5,658 bases of DNA from contig JAJZQE010000039.1 in assembly GCA_021847685.1 (NCBI GenBank), positions 1-5,658 of the forward strand, written 5' to 3'. The notes beneath the pieces are model-generated. The model worked only from the letters and a program-made list of their open reading frames with translations. It searched no databases and had not been told where the DNA came from. Shown one piece after another: positions 1 to 5,658 of this stretch (position 1 is the first letter of the stretch; each line of letters opens with the position of its first letter). The position numbers and the translations under genes were made by a program. The stretch comes from a bacterium (lineage in GTDB: Bacteria > Patescibacteriota > Saccharimonadia > Saccharimonadales > Saccharimonadaceae).

Positions 1-260
1 CCGTTTTGATTACTCTTAATAACTACCGCATACCAGTTGGTATCAAGTTTTGTCACCGAGTCGACAGTAAAAATTGGCTGGTTATTGTTGTCGAGCAGTC
101 CTGGCACGGCACTAGTAATCGCGGTTACATAATCGGCGTTAGTGCGGGTTGCAACACTACTGGTAGTGTGTGACGAGCTATAAATAAACGACAAAATGAC
201 AATTACTGTAATTATAACCGCAGCCACTATTGAAAAAATAATTACTCGCGAGCGTCTCAT
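1..260 (-). CDS. Small membrane-anchored protein, N-terminal part (3' end outside window), unknown family
   Basis: The frame opens at an ATG at 260-258 that overlaps the preceding TGA (ATGA) and stays open for 86 codons to the left edge. A Shine-Dalgarno-like AAGGGG lies about eleven bases upstream of the ATG, inside the end of the previous gene. The protein starts MRRSR, followed by a hydrophobic segment (about residues 6-28, IIFSIVAAVIITVIVILSF), then a Ser/Thr-rich spacer and an extracytoplasmic part with NADYVTAITSAVPGLL and, near the edge, WYAVVIKSNQNG. Positive charge before the helix predicts N-terminus inside. There is no lipobox Cys. Its plan (basic start, one helix, Ser/Thr spacer, small mixed domain) matches the gene before it, so the two may be paralogues or partners, though I see no strong residue-level identity. 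The function is unknown; its place in the operon suggests an extracytoplasmic T4SS accessory role. Coding status is well supported by the overlap and codon continuity. Confidence 0.8.
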   Translation of the reverse strand, partial: MRRSRVIIFSIVAAVIITVIVILSFIYSSSHTTSSVATRTNADYVTAITSAVPGLLDNNNQPIFTVDSVTKLDTNWYAVVIKSNQN

Positions 261-709
261 AATTGTGTTTGCCCCTTACAATCGCTTGGTGTGCCAATCT
301 GATCAATTACTGCCGGACATGTCATGTAAAGGGATGACGGGCCGTTATTAGTGCTTCGGCCGGCTTGGACTTTGTATGTAACGTGCGGCGTGCCTGTTAA
401 GTCTACAAGGAACGAATACGTAAACACCGAATTTGTGGAATCAAAATTTTTTAAATAGGAACCTTTGCGAACGGTTACGGTTGAGTTGTTTAGGCCGGTG
501 ACCCCACTGTTGGTATCAAGCCAAGATTTTATTGCTTGTCGTGTGGTGATTGGTAAGTCAGCACTGTAAAAATCTATACTGGTATATGTCGTCGCGGGGT
601 TGTTGGTTGATTTTTTTGCATTGTTGGTTGGTTGCGATAGCAATACTGCGCTAATAATGCCAATTATGACGATAGCTACAATTCCGATAATAATTATAAA
701 TTTTTTCAT
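257..709 (-). CDS. Small single-pass membrane protein with extracytoplasmic domain, unknown family
   Basis: A complete 150-residue protein. MKKF is followed by a strongly hydrophobic Ile/Val-rich segment (about residues 4-25) and a polar Asn/Thr/Lys spacer (26-42), then a mixed domain (about 43-150). The charge pattern implies N-terminus inside and the domain outside, as a membrane anchor or uncleaved signal. There is no lipobox: the segment ends SAVLLSQP without a Cys. The domain holds an amphipathic stretch (TTRQAIKSWLD), alternating strands such as STVTVRKGSYL and FTYSFLVDL, and two cysteines, Cys131 and Cys144, that could form a disulfide. I recognise no family. A one-helix anchor plus a domain of about 110 residues is the layout of VirB8-like and other T4SS accessory subunits, but that is only a possibility. 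The ATG overlaps the preceding TAA (TAATG) and has no well-placed Shine-Dalgarno, so it probably depends on translational coupling. It ends in TGA inside the next start (ATGA). Confidence 0.85.
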   Translation of the reverse strand: MKKFIIIIGIVAIVIIGIISAVLLSQPTNNAKKSTNNPATTYTSIDFYSADLPITTRQAIKSWLDTNSGVTGLNNSTVTVRKGSYLKNFDSTNSVFTYSFLVDLTGTPHVTYKVQAGRSTNNGPSSLYMTCPAVIDQIGTPSDCKGQTQL

Positions 710-3417
710 TATTTAAACTTCGCCTCGACGTGTGCATAGGTTAATAGTTTTGCTACCGAGGCGTCGATATGACGTTTGTCATATGCATTACTAAACGTAT
801 AATTGTGCTCTTCGACTTCGATCGAGCCGTCGGCGTTGACTTGGTATACAATCGCGACGTGACCGGCTGATTTATTAGCGGGACCACCGGCTACGCCACC
901 AGCTGGCCACGAGACAATTGAATGTACTGCCGGCGTGTTATTAACGGTATATCCAGCTTTTCCTAGGTTCGCCACAGCATCCTTTCCGTCACCACCCGGG
1001 TTGGCTATGCCAAAGTAAGTTGGTAGTACAAACTGATCAATCCACTCGGCGCAGCTATAGTATTGTTTACCAACATCGCCAATCAACGCGCCGGTATTGG
1101 CGGTTACTGCCGCACTGCTGCTAGCAGAGCTACTTGCTGTGTCGCCACTGTAATCTTCTTCACCGTCCATATTTTTTTGAATACGGTGATCAATAAAGTA
1201 CAATGCGTATTCGGCGGTCTGCTTGTCGTTAATTATGCAACCACTGGCACCATAAGCTGCACCGGTTGTACACTGACTCAGCCAGTTGGCGAGCTTTGAA
1301 CCTTCAGTTGGTTCTCCAGTGTATGGGTCGATCTGGCTACTTACAGCTGACAATACATCGGCCGTACTTTCGTTGATATACTGAACGGGTATGCCGTAGA
1401 TTATGTTACAGAATGGTCCAGCTGCAACGTTTGTTGAGGCGATATTTGGGTCTTTGCACATACTATATGATTCATTAGTGACGGCGGTCGCTTTGTTACC
1501 TAGATAACTAAAAGACCGACCGAGTAAATTGCCAAAGAACGATAAAGTACCTGATCCGGTAGATAGTTCGGCGGAATATGGTAACATTTGTGAAACAACA
1601 CTGCCAAGGAAGGTATTTGGATTTGATGCGTCGAATGGGCTTAGGGTAGCGCGATCCTCTTTTGCGTAAGCAAGGTTTACGCTTGAAGTTAAGGCGCTGT
1701 ATGCGACGGCCTGACTTTTACTTAGCGGTGCATTAGCACCATTGTTGGCGGTTTGACCCATATAGTTTAATACCCCACTAGCAAGACCATTGCCCGCATC
1801 TTCGCCCTGTAGGTTTTTAGTCATATCACCGGCCAGCATAGATAGTATTTTGTCGGTAGGTATTAAGCCAACAACCCAATTTATAAATCCGCTATCGGCT
1901 ATGAGTTTAACTGCTTGATTAAGTGCGCCGAGTTCTAGTACTGCTCTTCCGCCCGCTTTTAGGGCTGCAATCGCGGCTGCGCCAACTCCCGCACTACCAA
2001 CGCTAATTGCGGCTTCAATTGCAGTTGCGGCAACTTGTGCCTCCGGGCTATTGATTGCACCGCAAGTTTGCTGAATAGATGAGTTAGACGATAGAGCAAC
2101 TCCTGGTATAGACGAGCTAACTTTTCCGCCAGGTATCAGGTTGGTGTAATCTTTTTTATAGCCAGTTGTTTTTGTATCACCAAACAAGGCATATCTTATT
2201 CCAAATGAGTCCATTGCTGATCCGTTTACAACGTTTCCCGACGAGTCTTTATATACGCTAGTAAGGATGGTGCCGAGCGATGCCACTTGCTCGGGGGTTG
2301 CATCCCCTGCTTTCATGGCGCTCATCACCGTTAAAAAGGCTACACCATATTTAACAACCTGTGCCATTTGATAGCCTCGTACTATTTTTGCTATAAATCC
2401 CGGGGCGTTTAAGCCCAGACAGGCAACCGTTGCTATGGTTAGAGCCGGGTCTGCGCCAGCTGCGGATATTTTTTTGGCGGAGGTTCGCACCTCTTCTTCA
2501 ATAGCATCACTAACTACAGTCTTTACACCTGAGGCAGCGTCACCGGCAGCAGCCCCTTCGGTCGCTGCGTTTGTTTTTCCGGCTGAATCTGTATTTAGCG
2601 ACTTGGTTGCTTTGGCTGTGTCGGTATTTTTGTCGATTACTAGTGATTTACTGGCCCCAAACCTTTTTAGCACATTTATAGCGACCGAATCGGCGTAGCC
2701 AATCCATCTTGGATTAAAAGCTTTGTGAAAGGCGCTACGAAACTCGTCGCTAGTAGCTAATGTTGCCGCAAACTTGTCTGCTTTTGTCGTAATAAGGTTA
2801 CCGGATTTGTCAGTAAACTCGTAAGTGGTTGGGACGGTGTTTGGAAAACCAAGTAGCTTTTTTTCAATTATTTTTCCGTTCGCGTCACGGGCCACGATGC
2901 CGTTATCGGCAAGTTTACTTAGGAAGTTATTTGACGGGCGACTAAACTTACAGGCAATCGTTAATTTTGCTGTACATAACCCAGTCGTATTGGCGTCAGC
3001 CAACTTATTAGCAATAACCTTGTTAACCCGGACTGTCATACTGGTGTTTTGGGTATCAAACTTGCTAACCAGATTTTCTCCAAGGTTAAGTAATAACGTT
3101 GCGGGTGCAAGTATTGTAGTTAAGCTAATGATGCCACCTAGCAGAACGGCGATGATTAAGCCTATTGGGCCTTTTTTCCTAATACCGGCGATAGTTACCG
3201 CAGCTTTAATAGCTCCTGCCGGGCCGCTATTTTGACCTTGGAAGTTATTTGCCCATGGGCTGCCGGGGTTTTCTTCGGCGTCGGGTACAGATTTGTTAGT
3301 GTCGCTATCGAAGCCACCAGCCTTTTCGGCATCGGCGATGCTTTTAAATCTCTGATCATAGTAAGATTGGTCAGGGTCAAGCTTTGTGTCTTTGTCTTCG
3401 TCTTCTAGGACCGCCAT
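709..3417 (-). CDS. Large polytopic membrane protein with C-terminal CHAP hydrolase domain (VirB6/TrbL-like plus VirB1-like)
   Basis: A complete 902-residue protein. Residues 1-80 are acidic, polar and lack a signal peptide, so the N-terminus is probably cytoplasmic. A strong hydrophobic segment follows a KK pair at about 84-113. Further hydrophobic or Ala/Gly-rich stretches lie near 325-345, 352-370, 462-490 and 508-520. Residues 268-300 are a low-complexity Ala/Thr/Ser stretch. A Ser/Ala/Thr-rich linker (757-775) leads into a CHAP domain at about 781-902, with Cys789 (YYSCAEW), His853 (AGHVAIVY), Glu870 and Asn872 (EEHNY), and the family-like TPAVHSIVSWPAGG. CHAP domains cleave peptidoglycan peptide or cross-bridge bonds. 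Following virB4, a protein that joins a membrane part to a wall hydrolase fits a VirB6-like channel fused to a VirB1-like wall opener; the VirB6 part rests on topology and position, not on a motif I recognise. The ATG at 3417 has AGGG five bases upstream. The TAA overlaps the next start (TAATG). CHAP is secure; the membrane role is moderate. Confidence 0.9.
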   Translation of the reverse strand: MAVLEDEDKDTKLDPDQSYYDQRFKSIADAEKAGGFDSDTNKSVPDAEENPGSPWANNFQGQNSGPAGAIKAAVTIAGIRKKGPIGLIIAVLLGGIISLTTILAPATLLLNLGENLVSKFDTQNTSMTVRVNKVIANKLADANTTGLCTAKLTIACKFSRPSNNFLSKLADNGIVARDANGKIIEKKLLGFPNTVPTTYEFTDKSGNLITTKADKFAATLATSDEFRSAFHKAFNPRWIGYADSVAINVLKRFGASKSLVIDKNTDTAKATKSLNTDSAGKTNAATEGAAAGDAASGVKTVVSDAIEEEVRTSAKKISAAGADPALTIATVACLGLNAPGFIAKIVRGYQMAQVVKYGVAFLTVMSAMKAGDATPEQVASLGTILTSVYKDSSGNVVNGSAMDSFGIRYALFGDTKTTGYKKDYTNLIPGGKVSSSIPGVALSSNSSIQQTCGAINSPEAQVAATAIEAAISVGSAGVGAAAIAALKAGGRAVLELGALNQAVKLIADSGFINWVVGLIPTDKILSMLAGDMTKNLQGEDAGNGLASGVLNYMGQTANNGANAPLSKSQAVAYSALTSSVNLAYAKEDRATLSPFDASNPNTFLGSVVSQMLPYSAELSTGSGTLSFFGNLLGRSFSYLGNKATAVTNESYSMCKDPNIASTNVAAGPFCNIIYGIPVQYINESTADVLSAVSSQIDPYTGEPTEGSKLANWLSQCTTGAAYGASGCIINDKQTAEYALYFIDHRIQKNMDGEEDYSGDTASSSASSSAAVTANTGALIGDVGKQYYSCAEWIDQFVLPTYFGIANPGGDGKDAVANLGKAGYTVNNTPAVHSIVSWPAGGVAGGPANKSAGHVAIVYQVNADGSIEVEEHNYTFSNAYDKRHIDASVAKLLTYAHVEAKFK
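712..1077 (-). other. CHAP (NlpC/P60-type) peptidoglycan hydrolase domain
   Basis: This segment encodes residues 781-902 of the 902-residue protein. The nucleophile Cys789 is encoded at 1053-1051, the base His853 at 861-859, and the Glu870-x-Asn872 pair at 810-802. The Cys, His, Glu-x-Asn order and spacing match active CHAP endopeptidases or amidases such as the staphylococcal phage lysin LysK. The domain ends at the protein C-terminus with no cell-wall-binding repeat after it, so targeting probably comes from the membrane part. Confidence 0.9.
1093..1149 (-). other. Ser/Ala/Thr-rich interdomain linker
   Basis: Residues 757-775 are almost entirely Ser, Ala, Thr, Gly and Asp (including SSSASSSAAV) and sit directly before the CHAP domain. 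Such a linker is expected to be flexible and extracytoplasmic, letting the hydrolase swing to the wall. It also marks the likely joint of a domain fusion. Confidence 0.7.
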
Positions 3418-3468
3418 AACTACCCTACATTATACCTTAAATGTGAACTGAATTTACTATGTTACTGA
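3418..3468 (-). promoter_or_regulatory. Intergenic gap with weak RBS and possible -10 element
   Basis: This is the only true gap between genes in the window, 51 bases from the virB4 stop to the next start. On the minus strand it holds a perfect TATAAT at 3434-3429 and an AGGG at 3426-3423, five bases before the ATG, which would serve as a weak Shine-Dalgarno. No TTGACA-like box lies 15-19 bases upstream of the TATAAT, and there is no TGn extension. A TTCACA at 3447-3442 is only seven bases away, too close to be a -35. The -10 would also overlap the leader so tightly that a transcript from it would have almost no 5' UTR. An internal promoter is therefore only a possibility. No hairpin with a T-run is present, so a terminator here is unlikely. 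Confidence 0.3.
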
Positions 3469-5304
3469 CTATGATGCTGCTGACTGTCTAGCGTTGTCTT
3501 GCGGGTTGGTCGTAATCAGCTGTTGTTCGGTTTGGCTGGCGATAATTTGAATGTGAACGTGGTTTTGACCAGCAAAGAATAAGCCCTGCCCGACTGGGAA
3601 GTTGGCCAGACGTTTCTTTTCCTCGTCGGTTAATTTAAAGACATCCGATAATACATCCACGGCACTTGCCGACTGTTTAAGTAGTAATTGCATCGAACTG
3701 TTAGCGACAATGGCGCGGCCCATTTTGCTGCCCATAAAATCTTCGACATCTTGGGTGATTGTAGTTAAGCCCAGGTAATATTTACGGGCACGCTTGGCCA
3801 GGCTGAACAAAAAGTTAGCCGAATCATCATATTTCATTAGTTGCCAAGCCTCATCCACAATTAGCATCCGCTTCTTTTTATCAGTCCTGGTGATATTCCA
3901 GATATGTGACAAAACGATATACATCGCCACTGGTCGCAACTCATCCTCTAGGTCGCGAATATTAAAGACAACCATCGGGTTATTAATATCAATATTTGAT
4001 TGTTGGCTAAAGATACCGGCAAATGTTCCTGTGGTGTATTTGCGCAGACGTTGAGCTAGCTGTGGGCCGCTACCGCCCATGTGTAGCAATGTGTCGTATA
4101 GTTCGGAAATTGTTGGCGGTGTTGAGTTGTGGGTTAGCGGGTCGCTAGTAATACCAGCTCGGGCGTAGGTGTCAATTAGGGCTTGATCAAGGTCGGCTTC
4201 TTCGGCTGGCGTTAGGGCGGACATTGGAATACCGGCAGCTGTCACCTGGGTGCCGCCAAGCATTAGACGTAATAACCCATGCAGGGTCACCAGATTGGCG
4301 CGCAAAGCATCTTCGGCTTCGTCGCTATCAATCACACGCGGCAAGTCAAATGGATTAATGCGGGTATCGGAGTTAAGACTTAAGCGTATATAACTTCCAC
4401 CAACGGCATCGGATAACTTTTGATACTCATTTTCAGGGTCAATAATAATCACTTCACTACCGGTCATCATGCTGCGAACAGCCTCAAGCTTAACAGTGTA
4501 TGACTTACCGGCACCAGACTTTGCAAAGACCACCATATTGGCATTTTCCAGGCTAAAGCGGTCGAAAATCACCAAGCCGTTATTATGCATGTTGATACCG
4601 TAAAGCACGCCGGTCTCTTGGGTTAGGTCGGCGCTAGTAAATGGAAAGCTGGTACTGATGGCGCCAGTGTTCATGTTGCGACGAATCTGCAGCTGGTCAG
4701 TCATTTGTGGAATGCTGCTGTTTAAGCCCTGCTCTTGCTGGCCGCTGGCAACTTTACTAAAGACCATCTGCTGGCCGAACAAGGTTTCGATTTTGTGTTG
4801 AACAAAACCGAGCTCGTCCAAGCTGTCGGCATAAAGTGTGACATAAAGTCCAAAACGGAAAAAACGTTCAGCACCAACTTGTAGCTGGTCGCGCAGTTCC
4901 TCGGCGTCGTTAATGGCGGCTTCTAGCCCTGGGTCGCGGATTTTGCCCTTTTCGCCACTGATTGAGGCGGTGGCTTCTAGCTGGGTAACTTTTTTGCGCA
5001 AGTTATTTAAAACAACCTGGCTTTCAACTGGATAAACAAAAATACTAACATCCAAGACTTCATCAATATTAATTAATGAGCTTAACCAACCGGTATAAAT
5101 CTGACGCGGATAACCGTATATATAAATTGTTCGGCCGTATTTAGTGCCTAATCTAAAGTATGACGAATGAATCTCGAGGCTGCTTGGCGCAATTAAATCT
5201 CGAAGGGTTGTGACGCCCTTTAAAAAGGCTTGCTCGACTTCGGCTTGTTCTAGCGCTCGTTGTTGCGCGGCAATATCGACGACATCCATTTTTTTCTTGG
5301 CCAT
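3469..5304 (-). CDS. virB4: VirB4/TraC-family type IV secretion ATPase
   Basis: A complete 611-residue protein, predicted to be the cytoplasmic ATPase that energises assembly or substrate transfer of a type IV secretion or conjugation system. Residues 1-240 are the non-catalytic N-terminal domain, with no obvious membrane segment and a charged helical stretch around 100-145. The RecA-like motor domain follows. It has a P-loop AKSGAGKS at 261-268, a IIIDPENEY motif at 286-294 (compare DPEGEY in VirB4 proteins), a Walker B LIVDEAW at 481-487, a TTITQD segment at 514-519 and NSSMQLLLKQ at 535-544. No key residue appears lost. It is shorter than proteobacterial VirB4 (about 800 residues), as in the compact Gram-positive and CPR versions. 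The first ATG is preferred because it overlaps the upstream stop (TAATG) and has GGGAAG nine bases upstream; Met6 is the only nearby alternative. The stop is TAG. VirB4 is very well supported; the substrate (DNA or protein) cannot be told from this window. Confidence 0.95.
   Translation of the reverse strand: MAKKKMDVVDIAAQQRALEQAEVEQAFLKGVTTLRDLIAPSSLEIHSSYFRLGTKYGRTIYIYGYPRQIYTGWLSSLINIDEVLDVSIFVYPVESQVVLNNLRKKVTQLEATASISGEKGKIRDPGLEAAINDAEELRDQLQVGAERFFRFGLYVTLYADSLDELGFVQHKIETLFGQQMVFSKVASGQQEQGLNSSIPQMTDQLQIRRNMNTGAISTSFPFTSADLTQETGVLYGINMHNNGLVIFDRFSLENANMVVFAKSGAGKSYTVKLEAVRSMMTGSEVIIIDPENEYQKLSDAVGGSYIRLSLNSDTRINPFDLPRVIDSDEAEDALRANLVTLHGLLRLMLGGTQVTAAGIPMSALTPAEEADLDQALIDTYARAGITSDPLTHNSTPPTISELYDTLLHMGGSGPQLAQRLRKYTTGTFAGIFSQQSNIDINNPMVVFNIRDLEDELRPVAMYIVLSHIWNITRTDKKKRMLIVDEAWQLMKYDDSANFLFSLAKRARKYYLGLTTITQDVEDFMGSKMGRAIVANSSMQLLLKQSASAVDVLSDVFKLTDEEKKRLANFPVGQGLFFAGQNHVHIQIIASQTEQQLITTNPQDNARQSAAS
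4501..4524 (-). other. Walker A (P-loop) of VirB4
   Basis: These codons encode AKSGAGKS, residues 261-268 of the ATPase, and fit the [AG]xxxxGK[ST] nucleotide-binding pattern. Lys267 and Ser268 are the expected phosphate and magnesium ligands. The partner Walker B (LIVDE, with Asp484 and Glu485) is encoded at 3850-3864, so the motor appears catalytically competent. Confidence 0.95.
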
Positions 5305-5658
5305 TACAAACTACTTCCCATATCATTATTTACTGGCGCTGGGCCTGTCCCCTTTTTTATGTATGTTGCGGTGACACTATCAAAATTACCAAGCGGCTCG
5401 CGGACGGCGGTATCAGGGTTATAGACGTTGTAATACAGTTCACCAAGTTCTTTAGTGGTAAGTTGAACTGCTTGGACGCCAACCTGAAACAGCCCGGCAG
5501 TAACATTATCAACGCGGTTTTTAATTTCGGTGCGCGCCTTTTCGTATGTAGCACTATCGATTTTAGTGATGGTGTTTTTTTGGCTGGCAAATAATTTGCC
5601 AAAAAAGCCCTTACCTTGTTCGACGACACTGGCGACATCACCTTGTGGATAGTACGGA
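5304..5658 (-). CDS. TraC-like / VirB4 N-domain-like protein, C-terminal part (5' end outside window)
   Basis: This open frame enters from the right edge and runs 117 codons to a TAA at 5306-5304; no stop interrupts it. The visible part begins PYYPQGDVAS. A Lys/Glu-rich helical stretch follows (about visible residues 37-70, with EKARTEIKNRVDNV), then the motif ELGELYYNVYNP (about visible residues 70-81), and a polar Gly/Pro/Asn tail. A helix leading into 'EL..LYYN.YNP' resembles the TraC-like/VirB4 N-terminal domain that CPR genomes often carry as a separate gene just before the VirB4 ATPase; that match is from memory, not from a search. No membrane segment is visible in this part, so it probably sits at the cytoplasmic face. 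Its stop overlaps the virB4 start (TAATG), which suggests coupled translation and a shared complex. Confidence is high that it is coding and moderate on the family. The start and total length cannot be seen. Confidence 0.8.
   Translation of the reverse strand, partial: PYYPQGDVASVVEQGKGFFGKLFASQKNTITKIDSATYEKARTEIKNRVDNVTAGLFQVGVQAVQLTTKELGELYYNVYNPDTAVREPLGNFDSVTATYIKKGTGPAPVNNDMGSSL

Noticed and set aside
1118..1127. Perfect 10-base palindrome CTGCTAGCAG
   Set aside because: It lies within Ser/Ala codons of the linker, does not extend further and has no T-run, so it is neither a convincing operator nor a terminator.
1063..1299. Plus-strand open frame of 78 codons
   Set aside because: It is antisense to the Ser-rich linker and pre-CHAP region, and its composition reflects the complement of the real gene.
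2435..2698. Plus-strand open frame of 87 codons
   Set aside because: It is antisense to the Ala/Thr/Ser-rich part of the 902-residue gene. Low-complexity coding often leaves the opposite frame open.
2825..3235. Plus-strand open frame of 136 codons with hydrophobic stretches
   Set aside because: It is antisense to the first membrane segment of the 902-residue gene. The apparent hydrophobicity is a by-product, and there is no supporting context for a plus-strand gene.
3195..3380. Minus-strand open frame of 61 codons
   Set aside because: It lies wholly inside the start of the 902-residue gene in another frame and has no features of its own.
3442..3447. TTCACA as a -35 box for the TATAAT at 3434-3429
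   Set aside because: The spacing is only seven bases, far below the 15-19 needed.
3794..4054. Plus-strand open frame of 86 codons
   Set aside because: It is antisense to the Walker B region of VirB4, which is firmly coding on the minus strand.
5357..5641. Minus-strand open frame of 94 codons overlapping the right-edge gene
   Set aside because: It is out of frame with the 117-residue frame that runs unbroken from the edge to a TAA overlapping the virB4 start. Its translation has no recognisable domain and an unnatural composition.

Overview
All five genes lie on the minus strand and read from the right edge towards the left edge. They look like part of a type IV secretion or conjugation-type operon from a Patescibacteria/CPR bacterium, most likely Saccharibacteria (TM7). 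The lineage call is an inference from three things: the set and order of proteins (TraC-like protein, compact VirB4 ATPase, large membrane protein ending in a CHAP domain, small membrane-anchored proteins), the tightly overlapping genes, and UGA acting as a stop codon, which argues against the UGA=Gly CPR lineages. No rRNA, tRNA or phylogenetic marker is present to confirm it.

Layout in the direction of transcription: (1) 5658-5304, the last 117 residues of a TraC-like/VirB4-N-like protein whose start is outside the window; (2) 5304-3469, a complete 611-residue VirB4/TraC-type ATPase with clear Walker A and B motifs; (3) a 51-base gap holding a weak Shine-Dalgarno and a perfect TATAAT hexamer without a convincing -35; (4) 3417-709, a 902-residue protein with a cytoplasmic acidic N-terminus, several hydrophobic segments and a C-terminal CHAP (Cys/His) peptidoglycan hydrolase domain with its catalytic residues intact; (5) 709-257, a 150-residue single-pass membrane protein; (6) 260 to the left edge, the N-terminal 86 residues of a second single-pass membrane protein.

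Three of the four junctions are overlapping stop/start codons (TAATG at 5304, TAATG at 709, ATGA at 257-260), so the genes are probably translated as coupled pairs from one message. A working model: VirB4 powers a membrane machine, the 902-residue protein combines a VirB6/TrbL-like channel part with a VirB1-like wall-opening part, and the small anchored proteins are extracytoplasmic accessory subunits. The first step rests on sequence motifs; the channel role and the accessory-subunit role are inference.

Coding density is nearly complete. There is no stretch over 300 bases without a gene, and I saw no CRISPR array, insertion sequence, RNA gene or convincing terminator.
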